Assembly (NCBI RefSeq): GCF_001976065.1
Contig: NZ_MNAH01000002.1
Location: 706,816-770,815 of the forward strand
Direction: 5' to 3'
DNA: 64,000 nucleotides
Origin: Pseudomonas putida
Lineage (GTDB): Bacteria; Pseudomonadota; Gammaproteobacteria; Pseudomonadales; Pseudomonadaceae
Part shown: piece by piece, positions 56,695 through 64,000 of the stretch
Layout: every line of letters starts with the position of its first letter
Numbering within the stretch: the first letter of the stretch is position 1
Translations under genes and position numbers: made by a program
Notes under the pieces: model-generated
The model's input: only the letters and a program-made list of their open reading frames with translations
The model's database searches: none
What the model was told of the DNA's origin: nothing

Positions 56695-58343
56695 GCGCCC
56701 TGCTCCGCCCATTGCACATAACACACGGCAATCGGCATGCGGTGCTCATGACAGAACTCCAGCCAGCGCAGCTGGTTGTCTTGCAGGCGATCCCCCGGCC
56801 CCTTGACTTCGATCATGCGGTAGGTTTTTTCCTGCGGCCAGAATTGGATCAGGTCCGGCATGCCCGCGCGATTGGCCTTGATGTCGAGCAACAACCGGGT
56901 GAACCAGTGCCTGAGGTGTTCGGCGGGCAGGCAGTCCAGAGCCTGTTCCAGTAACGCTTCACTGAGTGCGCCCCAGAACACGAAGGGTGACTGCACACCC
57001 CACTTTTCGGCATAGCGCGCGCGAATGGTTTCACGGTACCGGCCGTCGTCAAGTTCTCCGAGGCAGGCCTGGAACAGCTCGGCCCGACGGCTATGGAAGT
57101 CTTCGCTCAACAGGTCCACCGGACCGCGCTGGAACGGATGGAAAAACGCCCCCGGCAGCGGTGCGAAAATCGCCGGCCAGCACAGCAGGCCGAACAGCGA
57201 GTTGACCAGGCTGTTTTCGACGTAATGCACCGGTGCCGACGCTTCGCCCAGGTGCGCCTGTACATGGTCCTCCACCGACAACAAAGGGTCGGTCCTGCAC
57301 AGTTGCAGGTCCAGGCGCAGCATCTCCCGCGGGGCTGCGCGCTTGACCACCGGCCCGCCCAGCTTGCGCCTCAGCCTGGGCAGTACTCGTAGCAGGTGCT
57401 GCTGCTCCGCGGCATTTTGCGGCGTTTGCTCGGCCTGGCACGCCAGCTCCAGGGCCAACTCGTACTCACCGCAACGCTCCAGCACCCGGATCATGCGCAC
57501 GCGCGCGCCGGGGTAGGCGCAGTCACGGTACAGAGTCAATGCGGCGCAGAAATCACCGCCGCGCTCGCACTCCTGGCCCATCTGGAACAACAGCTTGTCG
57601 CGGCGCCGTTGCAGCCAGTGATTGCTCAGCGCCAGGCCGTTGATTTGCGCGACGATGCCCGCCACCGCCTCGCCGGCCTCGAACAGTTGCTGGCACTGGT
57701 AGAGGAACATGCAGGCATCGACGTCCTCGCGGCTGCGCAAGCCTCGGGAATCGTCACTGAACTCGACCTTTTCATAGGTGAAGATGCCCAGGTCCGCCAA
57801 AACGAATTCGGACCAGTCCTGGTAAAGATTGCCGAAGAACATCAAGCGCAGGCGATCGCACAGGTTCATGATTGTCAGGCTGAACAAGCGGTCGTTCAGC
57901 GTCGGACACCAGTCGTTGAAGGCCTGTGCTTGAGGAAACTGCTCACAGAGTGCCGGCAGCCAGTCGATCTTTTTACCCTTGGGTTGAACAATCGCGTTGC
58001 CCAGGCATTGAAGAATTTCCGCCTTGAGCAACACTTCAAATAGCGCCTCGACCGCTAACGGCTGGCAGTCATCGACCCAACCCTGCGCCAGCAACGGCTG
58101 GGCCGCGCTGCAGATGTCACCGATCTCGGCGTAATGCAGCTTGCTGGCCCGGAAATGAACGCCCTTGCGCATGACCAGCCTGACCAGCAGTGCCCGGGAC
58201 TCACGGGGCAATACATTGAATTCACGGATGAAACGATGCTCTTCGTCGCTCAACACGTCGACATAGCGATGTTCAAGCCAATCAAGCACTTGCATGAAGT
58301 TGTTGAGGTAGTAGAACGGATCGTCGAGAGGTTTTACAGTCAC
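56691..58343 (-). CDS. FAN1-type structure-specific nuclease (VRR-NUC)
   Basis: A 550-residue bacterial FAN1 homologue, close to the length of the P. aeruginosa protein of known structure (about 559). The C-terminal VRR-NUC domain has the catalytic set PDLIQFW (D near 497), then IEVKGPGD (E near 512, K near 514) and LQDNQ. FAN1 incises 5' flaps and acts in interstrand crosslink repair. The start is taken as the GTG at 58341-58343, giving VTVKPLDDPFYYLNNF like other FAN1 N termini; ATGs at 58382 or 58298 are alternatives. The helicase gene overlaps its stop by 4 bases. Confidence 0.9.
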   Translation of the reverse strand: MTVKPLDDPFYYLNNFMQVLDWLEHRYVDVLSDEEHRFIREFNVLPRESRALLVRLVMRKGVHFRASKLHYAEIGDICSAAQPLLAQGWVDDCQPLAVEALFEVLLKAEILQCLGNAIVQPKGKKIDWLPALCEQFPQAQAFNDWCPTLNDRLFSLTIMNLCDRLRLMFFGNLYQDWSEFVLADLGIFTYEKVEFSDDSRGLRSREDVDACMFLYQCQQLFEAGEAVAGIVAQINGLALSNHWLQRRRDKLLFQMGQECERGGDFCAALTLYRDCAYPGARVRMIRVLERCGEYELALELACQAEQTPQNAAEQQHLLRVLPRLRRKLGGPVVKRAAPREMLRLDLQLCRTDPLLSVEDHVQAHLGEASAPVHYVENSLVNSLFGLLCWPAIFAPLPGAFFHPFQRGPVDLLSEDFHSRRAELFQACLGELDDGRYRETIRARYAEKWGVQSPFVFWGALSEALLEQALDCLPAEHLRHWFTRLLLDIKANRAGMPDLIQFWPQEKTYRMIEVKGPGDRLQDNQLRWLEFCHEHRMPIAVCYVQWAEQGA

Positions 58344-58557
58344 GGAGAAAAAGGCCACTTTGAGCGAGCACTGGTTATGCATACAGATACCAGCAACGCC
58401 CTGCCCTGTGCAAACGGAAAAGGATAAGCGGCGGTCCTGTAAGGGTTTTTTGCCACCGGGCATCGAACTTTCCGCCGTTCCATGGCACCAATCGCCATGG
58501 AGCTGCACTCGCTTGGCGGCAACCGCCATGTTTTTTTTTCAACAACAAGAGGTGACT

Positions 58558-58782
58558 ATGAACATCAAGACTCTGGGTTTACCCCTGGCGGTAGCGGCCT
58601 TTTTTGCCCTGGCCGGCTGCTCGACGCCCACGGTGGTTACGCTGCAGAACGGCACCCAGTACCTGACCAAGGACATGCCAAAAACCAAGACCAAGGATGG
58701 TTTCTTCGAGTTCGAGGACATTTCCGGGGCGAAGGTGAAGGTCAAGGCTGATGATGTGGCCACGATTCGCCAGGAAGATTAA
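58558..58782 (+). CDS. YgdI/YgdR-like small lipoprotein
   Basis: A 74-residue lipoprotein: signal peptide with lipobox LAGCS, then a small SH3-like beta domain (VVTLQNGTQYLTKDMP ... DISGAKVKVKADDV) typical of YgdI/YgdR-type proteins. It is lipid-anchored in the envelope. AAGAGGTG precedes the ATG. The gene stands alone, divergent from FAN1; the shared 214-base gap holds a T9 run but no clear promoter. The function is unknown. Confidence 0.85.
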   Translation: MNIKTLGLPLAVAAFFALAGCSTPTVVTLQNGTQYLTKDMPKTKTKDGFFEFEDISGAKVKVKADDVATIRQED

Positions 58783-58955
58783 GCAACAACAGGCTCTGGC
58801 GCGCTGCTCATTTCCGACACTCACGCACTCTGGGTGTGGCAGGTTCTGCGCACTGGCTTAAACTGCGATACAGCCCATGCGCCCGAACGACCTTGAACGG
58901 GGTCGATGGGTTCCATTGCACCACAAGCTCACGCATTGATCCTGGTGAAGCCAGC

Positions 58956-59612
58956 ATGAAAATGGTCACGCCCCTTTTGACCTCTCTCCTCGCCACCACC
59001 CTGTGCGCGACAGCGAGCCTCCATGCAAGTACCAGGACGCCCGCGCCCATCTTCAAAACCAGCTTCGACTGCGCCCAGGCCCGGGAGTCGGTCGAAAAGC
59101 TGATTTGTCGCGATGCCCAACTGGCGCAAATGGACAGGGAAGTGCAACGCCTTTATCTGCTGGCACTCACGGATGAACATTCGGTACCGCGCCCGGACAA
59201 AGTCGAGACTGATCAACAGTTCTGGATTCACGCCCGTAATCAGTGTGCCGGGGCGCAAGCCAAGGCATGCGCGATCCGCAGCTATGCCGAGCGTGCGCAC
59301 CAGTTGCGTCAAGGATCCGCGATCGCCCGGACCAAAGATCCCAGCAGACTCACTGAAGGCCCCATCGCCTATCGTTGCACCGGCTTCAACGGAGTCATCA
59401 CTGCGAGTTTTTTCAATGCGGAGCCGGGCATCGTCTACCTGAAATGGGCGAACGCCTCAGTCGTCCTCGACCAGGTGCCGAACTACTCCGGCAGCCAATA
59501 CAAGGGCAAGGACTTTCGAGGCGACTACAGCTTCTGGCAGAACGGCAGCGAGACCCTGCTGCAAATGCCCGGCGCGGGAGCCATGAGCTGTACGGTCGAT
59601 CCGGCTGCGTGA
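58956..59612 (+). CDS. LprI-MliC lysozyme-inhibitor fusion protein
   Basis: A 218-residue exported protein. The signal peptide covers about residues 1-25 (LLTSLLATTLCATASLHAS). An LprI/DUF1311-type domain with paired cysteines (SFDCAQARESVEKLIC ... NQCAGAQAKACA) covers about 30-115. A MliC-like domain (IAYRCTGFNGVITASF ... SGSQYKGKDF ... AMSCT) covers about 130-218. Both domain types are linked to inhibition of lysozyme in the periplasm or at the surface. A lipobox is not clear (TLCATAS), so it is probably soluble periplasmic. The ATG at 58956 is used; the gene is monocistronic. Confidence 0.78.
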   Translation: MKMVTPLLTSLLATTLCATASLHASTRTPAPIFKTSFDCAQARESVEKLICRDAQLAQMDREVQRLYLLALTDEHSVPRPDKVETDQQFWIHARNQCAGAQAKACAIRSYAERAHQLRQGSAIARTKDPSRLTEGPIAYRCTGFNGVITASFFNAEPGIVYLKWANASVVLDQVPNYSGSQYKGKDFRGDYSFWQNGSETLLQMPGAGAMSCTVDPAA

Positions 59613-59658
59613 GCGCCGAAGCGCTTGCACATCTTGTCCGGATGGCCTGCCAGGCGCT

Positions 59659-60744
59659 TCAACTGCCGGTACGAATCTTGTTCCAGACCCGCGTACGAAT
59701 CCGGTCGATGTTCAACGGCATGGCTTCGAGCGCAAACAGTTTTCCCATCATGTCCGGGCTCGGATACACCTTGGTGTCGTTCTTGATGGCCGGGTCGATC
59801 AGGCTGTCGGCCTGTTCGTTGCCATTGGCGTAGTGCACGTAGTTGCTGATACCGGCCATGACCTCTGGGCGCAGCAGGTAGTTCATGAAGGCATAACCGG
59901 CCTTCTCATCCGGGGCGTCCACGGGCATGGCGACCATGTCGAACCAGATGGCGGCGCCTTCCCTGGGAATCGAGTAGCCGATCTCTATGCCGTTGTTCGC
60001 CTCCCTGGCACGGTTTTCCGCCTGCAGGATGTCGCCGGAGAAACCGACCGCCACGCACACATCACCGTTGGCCAGGTCACTGGTGTACTTGGACGAGTGG
60101 AAATAGCTGACATAAGGCCGCACTTTCAACAGCAGCGCTTCGGCCTTCTTGTAGTCTTGCGGGTTCTTGCTGTGATGGGGCAGGCCCAGGTAGTTCAGCG
60201 CGGCCGGGAGCAGTTCCGGGCCATTGTCGAGGATCGCCACGCCGCACTTTTGCAGCTTCTGCATGTTCTCGGGCTTGAAGATCAGGTCCCAGGAATCCAC
60301 GGGCGCGTTCTCGCCCAGCACCGCCTTGACCTTGGCAACGTTGTAACCGATGCCGGTACTGCCCCACAGGTACGGGAAGCCGTGTTCGTTGCCCGGATCG
60401 TTGCCCTGCAAGGCCTGGAGCAGCACCGGGTTGAGGTTCTTCCAGTTGGGCAACTGCGCCTTGTCGAGCTTTTTCAGGGCGCCGCCTTCGATTTGCCGGG
60501 CCATGAAGTGGTTGGACGGGAACACCACGTCGTAGCCGGATTTACCGGTCATCAACTTGCCGTCGAGGGTTTCGTTGCTGTCGTAGACGTCATAGGTGAA
60601 GCCGATGCCGCTTTCTTTCTGGAAGTTCTTCGTGGTGTCCGGCGCGATGTAGTCCGACCAGTTGTAGATCTTGACGGTGTCGGCCGCCTGGCTGATGGCG
60701 GCCACCAGCATCAGCGGCGCCAGGAGCAGTGTCTTCGGGGTCAT
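59659..60744 (-). CDS. PotF/SpuD-like polyamine-binding protein (second copy)
   Basis: A 361-residue periplasmic binding protein. The signal peptide ends near VAAISQA, followed by VKIYNWSDYIAPDT and the family segments DVVFPSNHFMARQI, STGIGYNVAKV and FHSSKYTSDLANGDVCVAV. It is a clear paralogue of the protein at 20947-22035. It is last in an operon with an FAD oxidase and a cupin protein. No transporter membrane genes are present, so the importer must be elsewhere. The polyamine or amine ligand is not determined. Confidence 0.87.
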   Translation of the reverse strand: MTPKTLLLAPLMLVAAISQAADTVKIYNWSDYIAPDTTKNFQKESGIGFTYDVYDSNETLDGKLMTGKSGYDVVFPSNHFMARQIEGGALKKLDKAQLPNWKNLNPVLLQALQGNDPGNEHGFPYLWGSTGIGYNVAKVKAVLGENAPVDSWDLIFKPENMQKLQKCGVAILDNGPELLPAALNYLGLPHHSKNPQDYKKAEALLLKVRPYVSYFHSSKYTSDLANGDVCVAVGFSGDILQAENRAREANNGIEIGYSIPREGAAIWFDMVAMPVDAPDEKAGYAFMNYLLRPEVMAGISNYVHYANGNEQADSLIDPAIKNDTKVYPSPDMMGKLFALEAMPLNIDRIRTRVWNKIRTGS

Positions 60745-60807
60745 GGGTCGATTCCTGTGGGGCTGTTTTTGTTGTTGGAGAGCGGCAGGCAATCAGGGGA
60801 CCTGCGT

Positions 60808-61149
60808 TCAGAAAATCAGCACGTAGGTCTTGCGCACGGTTTCCTCGATGTCCCAGACGCCGAGGCTGTTGGCCGGCAACATCAGGGCATCGCCCGCTTC
60901 GATGTGCAGGGTCTCCCCCTCGTCCGGGGTAAAGGTGCAACGCCCCTGGATGAAGTGACAGAATTCCTGGGCAACGATCTGCCGCCGCCAGCGACCGGGG
61001 GTGCATTCCCAGACGCCGGTCTCGACGCCGTCATCGCGTTCGACGCTGGTGGTCGAAGCCACCGCCACCGGCATGCCCAAAGGTACGGCGACCGGGTTCG
61101 ACTCTTGCAGTTGCAGGGTGGCGGTGTTCTTGAATTGGGTGATACGCAT
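60808..61149 (-). CDS. Cupin-domain protein of the second polyamine module
   Basis: A 113-residue single-domain cupin of the DUF861/EutQ-like kind (EFCHFIQGRCTFTPDEGE; AGDALMLPANSLGVWDIEE). It lies between the FAD oxidase and the binding protein, co-directional with both. Such small cupins next to polyamine oxidases are common; the role is unknown, possibly handling of a reactive product. No DNA-binding domain is present. Confidence 0.85.
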   Translation of the reverse strand: MRITQFKNTATLQLQESNPVAVPLGMPVAVASTTSVERDDGVETGVWECTPGRWRRQIVAQEFCHFIQGRCTFTPDEGETLHIEAGDALMLPANSLGVWDIEETVRKTYVLIF

Positions 61150-61179
61150 GGGAGTACCTTTCAGTGAAGAAAACGCTGT

Positions 61180-62586
61180 TTAGTGCATGAATCCTTCCAT
61201 GAACCCCGCGACCCCGCTGGCGAGCTTGCGCCGCCAGGGCGCGCTGGCCGGGTTGGCCAGGGTCCGGTCTTCGTGGACGAAGCTGCGGATGATCGCGTTG
61301 TAGCCAAGCCAGCGGCAGGGTTCGGGCTCCCAGGCCTTGAGCGCATCCAGGCCACCTCGGGGAACCACCCACGGTTGGCGGACCCGCTCGGTGTCGCGTT
61401 GCAGGATCAGGTCGGCAAGGGTCCTGCCACCCAGGTTGCTGGCACCGACCCCCTCCCCGCCATAACCGCCGGACAAGGCGATGCCGCTGGCCTGGTCACA
61501 CAACATGTGTGGCTTGAAATGCCGCGACATGCCCAGGTTGCCGCCCCAGCCATGGGTAATCTGCACATTGCGAAGCTGTGGGAAGAGTTCGCCGAACAGA
61601 TACTGCCGCAACTCGATTTCGCTGCGCGTCAGGTCGAAGTCATGGCGCAGCTTGCCGGCAAACCGATAGCCGCCGCGGGCGCCGAAGATCAATCGGTTAT
61701 CGGCCGTGCGTTGGCCATAGGTCACTTGGCGACTGCTTTCGCTGAACGCTTGGCCGTGACTCAGGCCGATCTCGTCCCAGGTGGCGGCCGACAGCGGTTC
61801 GGTGGCCACGATCAAGCTTTGCACCGGTAACTGATACCGCCCCAGCGGCGGCAAGGTCACCGAATAGCCTTCGACCGCCGGTACCACCCAGCGGCTGCGC
61901 ACCGAGGCCCGTGCTGTGCGCAGGCTACCGGACTGCCAATGGTTCACCGGGCTGTTCTCGTAAATCCTGACGCCCAGGCGCTCGACTGCGCGCGCCAGTC
62001 CCCGCACCAGCTTGGCCGGATGCAGGGTCGCGACGTGAGGCGCATAGATTGCGCCATAAGGCTTGGCCACGCGGATCTGCTGCGCCAACTGCTCCGGGCT
62101 CAACCAGCGGTAGTCGCTTTCGTTGAGGCCCTGGCTGTACAGCTTGTCCAGGTACTGGCGCAGGCTGGCTTCCTGCTCGGGGTAGCGGGCGGCACAGTAG
62201 AGGGCGCCACCTTTGCGATAATCGCAGTCGATGTCTTCACGATCGATGACGTTTTTCACTTCATCGGGAATGCCATGGAGCAAATCGTAAGAGGCACGAC
62301 GCTGCTCGGGAGACGAGGCGGCGAGCATCCGGTCTTCGCCCAGCAGATTGCCCATCAACCACCCGCCGTTACGCCCCGACGCTCCAAAACCGGCGGTTTG
62401 CGCCTCTAAGATGACGATGTTCAGGTCAGGCGCCTGGCGCTTGAGGTAGTACGCGGTCCATAGCCCGGTGTACCCCGCGCCAATAATGGCGACGTCAACG
62501 TCCAGATCCTGTTCCAGCGCCGCACGCGCCACCAGAGGCTCGTCGAGTTGATCCATCCATAAACTGATAGTGCGCCACGCCGCCAT
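61180..62586 (-). CDS. FAD-dependent oxidoreductase (gamma-glutamyl-polyamine oxidase-like)
   Basis: A 468-residue DAO-fold flavoprotein with FAD motif VAIIGAGYTGLWTAYYL and GFGASGRNGGWL, plus the C-terminal GGYGGEGVGASNLGG segment. It belongs to the same broad group as the oxidase at 22032, but sequence and length differ, so a different amine is likely. The ATG at 62586 has GGAG 7 bases upstream; an ATG five codons earlier is less supported. The AraC regulator ends 50 bases upstream on the same strand. Confidence 0.86.
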   Translation of the reverse strand: MAAWRTISLWMDQLDEPLVARAALEQDLDVDVAIIGAGYTGLWTAYYLKRQAPDLNIVILEAQTAGFGASGRNGGWLMGNLLGEDRMLAASSPEQRRASYDLLHGIPDEVKNVIDREDIDCDYRKGGALYCAARYPEQEASLRQYLDKLYSQGLNESDYRWLSPEQLAQQIRVAKPYGAIYAPHVATLHPAKLVRGLARAVERLGVRIYENSPVNHWQSGSLRTARASVRSRWVVPAVEGYSVTLPPLGRYQLPVQSLIVATEPLSAATWDEIGLSHGQAFSESSRQVTYGQRTADNRLIFGARGGYRFAGKLRHDFDLTRSEIELRQYLFGELFPQLRNVQITHGWGGNLGMSRHFKPHMLCDQASGIALSGGYGGEGVGASNLGGRTLADLILQRDTERVRQPWVVPRGGLDALKAWEPEPCRWLGYNAIIRSFVHEDRTLANPASAPWRRKLASGVAGFMEGFMH

Positions 62587-62636
62587 GCAAGACTCCGCCA
62601 CTCAGACTTCGATGGCGTTGATCCTAGTGGGTAGGC

Positions 62637-63452
62637 TCAGACGCCGTCTTGCGCGCGTGCACGCAAAGAAATTTGTTTGACGTAGGCCTTGGGCGACAGG
62701 CCGGTGTGCTGGCGGAAACAGCTGTAGAACGCCGACAATGAGTTGAAGCCGGCGGCAAACGCCAGCTCGTCGGTACGCACCGGTAGCGTGGCACTGTCCA
62801 GCGCGTTGAGCAGATGCTGCAGGCGTGCCTGGTTGACGTAGCGATAGAAGCTCTGCCCAAGCACCTGGTTGAGCAGATAGGAAATCTGATTGCGACTGTA
62901 CCCGCACTCCTGCGCCACCCGTTGCAGGTCGAGCTCCGGGTCGAGATAAGGTTGCTGGCGTTGAAAATATTGCTGCAGGTCGTCGGCCATGAAGCTCAGC
63001 TGACGCGGCGACAGGCCCAGTCGACTGGCCGCCGGGCGTTGGGCGCCAGTGGTTTTGCGGGTAGGCTGCTCGCGCACCAGTGATGCGTATTCGTTGACTC
63101 GCCAGATCAAACCGTCCTTCACGGTGATCGCTTCACTGGCGCGAAACGACACCAGCCCCTCGCCACCACGCAGGGTGATGCGGTACTGGATGAACGCGGT
63201 GTTGCCGTCCAGGCGTATGCGGTCCGTGTGTTCCAGGGCTTCGTCCGGTTCACGGGGCATGCTGCTGTGCACATAGTCACGTAGCTCAGCCAACCCCATT
63301 ACCCGGTTCTGGAAAAAATCGTTGTATTGGACTTCGGGATGATACAGCGCCATGACCCCGTCCAGATCGCGGTGTTTCCAGCGCAAGTGGTACTGCATGA
63401 CCGTCTCGCCCGTGGCCTGGGTTTGCAGCGGGCCATCATCTGCGGCGTGCAT
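62637..63452 (-). CDS. AraC-type regulator with an N-terminal NTF2/SnoaL-like domain
   Basis: A 271-residue regulator. Residues about 15-125 look like a SnoaL/NTF2-type cone fold (HRDLDGVMALYHPEVQYNDF; FIQYRITLRGGEGLVSFRAS; KDGLIWRVNEYASL). Residues about 155-265 are an AraC double helix-turn-helix (DLQRVAQECGYSRNQISYLL; ELAFAAGFNSLSAFYSCFRQ). The usual AraC sensor domain is absent. The start at 63452 (MHAADDGP) is tentative; the frame is open 27 codons upstream, and MQYHLRWK further inside is possible. It precedes the FAD oxidase operon and probably controls it. Confidence 0.8.
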   Translation of the reverse strand: MHAADDGPLQTQATGETVMQYHLRWKHRDLDGVMALYHPEVQYNDFFQNRVMGLAELRDYVHSSMPREPDEALEHTDRIRLDGNTAFIQYRITLRGGEGLVSFRASEAITVKDGLIWRVNEYASLVREQPTRKTTGAQRPAASRLGLSPRQLSFMADDLQQYFQRQQPYLDPELDLQRVAQECGYSRNQISYLLNQVLGQSFYRYVNQARLQHLLNALDSATLPVRTDELAFAAGFNSLSAFYSCFRQHTGLSPKAYVKQISLRARAQDGV

Positions 63453-63712
63453 GGCAGGTCTCGAAGAAAAGTGCCGAGCTTGCCCAAATTTGCCCGCGTC
63501 TTCAATGGCTGACGGCGCCTGCCTGTTGCGCAAACGTTGGCGTACGTGACCTGCATCAAAAAAATCGCAGCAATTGCCAAACGGCCTGAAAATTCCACAT
63601 TTATTTCACATCCAGGTGCTACTTTTAAAGACTGTCACTGGTTGAGCCATTGAAGGCTCTTCCCTCCTAACGTGAGCTAATGGAAGCGCTCGATGAAGAA
63701 GGCGGGCAACAC

Positions 63713-63985
63713 ATGAATAGAGGGTTCAGCAAGGTTACTTTTCCAAATGCCTGCCAGCTGATGCGCTGGCATTTCCATCCCATGGGTTTTGAGGCAAGCA
63801 TGGACGCCCCGGGCAGCATGATCGCCCGTCTGTTTGATCGGGCCAGTGGCGAGACCATGATCGCCATCGCCGGTATTCCGTGCTCGACGGTCATGAACGC
63901 CGCTGACGTCGAGCGAATAATCGAAGCCGTGGAGGATGAGCTTGAAGCCTTCATTCCTCCGGTGGCCTTCAGGAGTTACGCCTGA
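63713..63985 (+). CDS. DUF1652 protein
   Basis: A 90-residue small protein of the Pseudomonas-typical DUF1652 group (CQLMRWHFHPMGFEASM; VERIIEAVEDELEAF). The function is unknown. The ATG at 63713 has AAGAAGG upstream, while an ATG at 63680 would add 11 residues. It is divergent from the AraC gene across a 260-base gap that holds a GAGCC/GGCTC hairpin at 63644-63659 and an AT-rich stretch near 63620. Confidence 0.78.
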   Translation: MNRGFSKVTFPNACQLMRWHFHPMGFEASMDAPGSMIARLFDRASGETMIAIAGIPCSTVMNAADVERIIEAVEDELEAFIPPVAFRSYA

Positions 63986-64000
63986 AAGCAGGCCTGCGCC

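Noticed and set aside
55198..56721. A 507-codon open frame on the plus strand
   Set aside because: Antisense to the helicase gene, whose catalytic and FeS motifs are intact.

Overview
The window is a stretch of a high-GC Gammaproteobacterial chromosome that reads as Pseudomonas, most likely the P. fluorescens/P. putida side of the genus. The reasons are the arginine transaminase (aru) locus, the Pseudomonas-type REP palindromes in many gaps, and close gene-family matches such as FAN1 with its partner helicase, DUF1652 and gamma-glutamyl-polyamine modules. There are no rRNA or tRNA genes, CRISPR arrays, insertion sequences or phage. About 56 protein genes fill the window densely.

Layout. 0-13.4 kb is an arginine catabolism locus on the minus strand: aruH and aruI, an NDP-forming acyl-CoA ligase, an acyl-CoA dehydrogenase, a divergent crotonase-family protein, an APC permease, and an aruR / periplasmic binding protein / aruS signalling operon, followed by a BetI-like TetR regulator. 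A possible 28-codon arginine-rich leader ORF, behind a hairpin that overlaps its ribosome site, sits directly before the permease. 13.5-18.3 kb is a small catabolic unit of unknown substrate: class II aldolase, orphan solute-binding protein, OYE-type flavoenzyme with an FeS site, XRE-cupin regulator. 18.3-23.3 kb is a polyamine module: AraC regulator, glutamine-synthetase-like ligase, PotF-like binding protein, FAD oxidase. 23.5-27.0 kb is pqiA-pqiA-pqiB-pqiC, an envelope lipid-transport system. 27.2-31.0 kb is an fbpABC ferric iron importer with a likely Fur box. 31-34.4 kb holds an orphan tyrosine recombinase, UDP-glucose dehydrogenase and an HPP membrane protein.

34.4-38.9 kb is the most unusual part: a tight four-gene operon of an acyl-CoA-oxidase-like protein, a cytochrome P450, a Rid-family protein and an HSL-type hydrolase. 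Three of the four differ from their families at residues normally used in catalysis, and the fourth has a variant nucleophile motif. I recognise no named pathway for it.

39-48.4 kb is branched-chain acyl-CoA breakdown. A valine-type pair (HIBCH family and acyl-CoA dehydrogenase) converges on an isoleucine-type operon (acyl-CoA synthetase, HSD10-like SDR, thiolase, acyl-CoA dehydrogenase, enoyl-CoA hydratase) beside an AraC regulator. 48.6-52.3 kb carries stress-type genes: an SDR, a Yip1 protein, a cation/proton antiporter and a hemerythrin. 52.4-58.4 kb is a repair operon of the FAN1 nuclease and a nuclease-helicase fusion, followed within 7 bases by a PAS hybrid kinase. 58.5-59.6 kb has two small envelope proteins, one an LprI-MliC lysozyme-inhibitor fusion. 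59.6-63.5 kb is a second polyamine-type module (FAD oxidase, cupin, PotF-like protein, AraC regulator with an NTF2-like sensor domain). The window ends with a DUF1652 gene.

The common theme is uptake and breakdown of nitrogen-rich small molecules (arginine, polyamines, branched-chain amino acids), each unit with its own regulator. All functions are inferred by reading the sequence; no searches were run.
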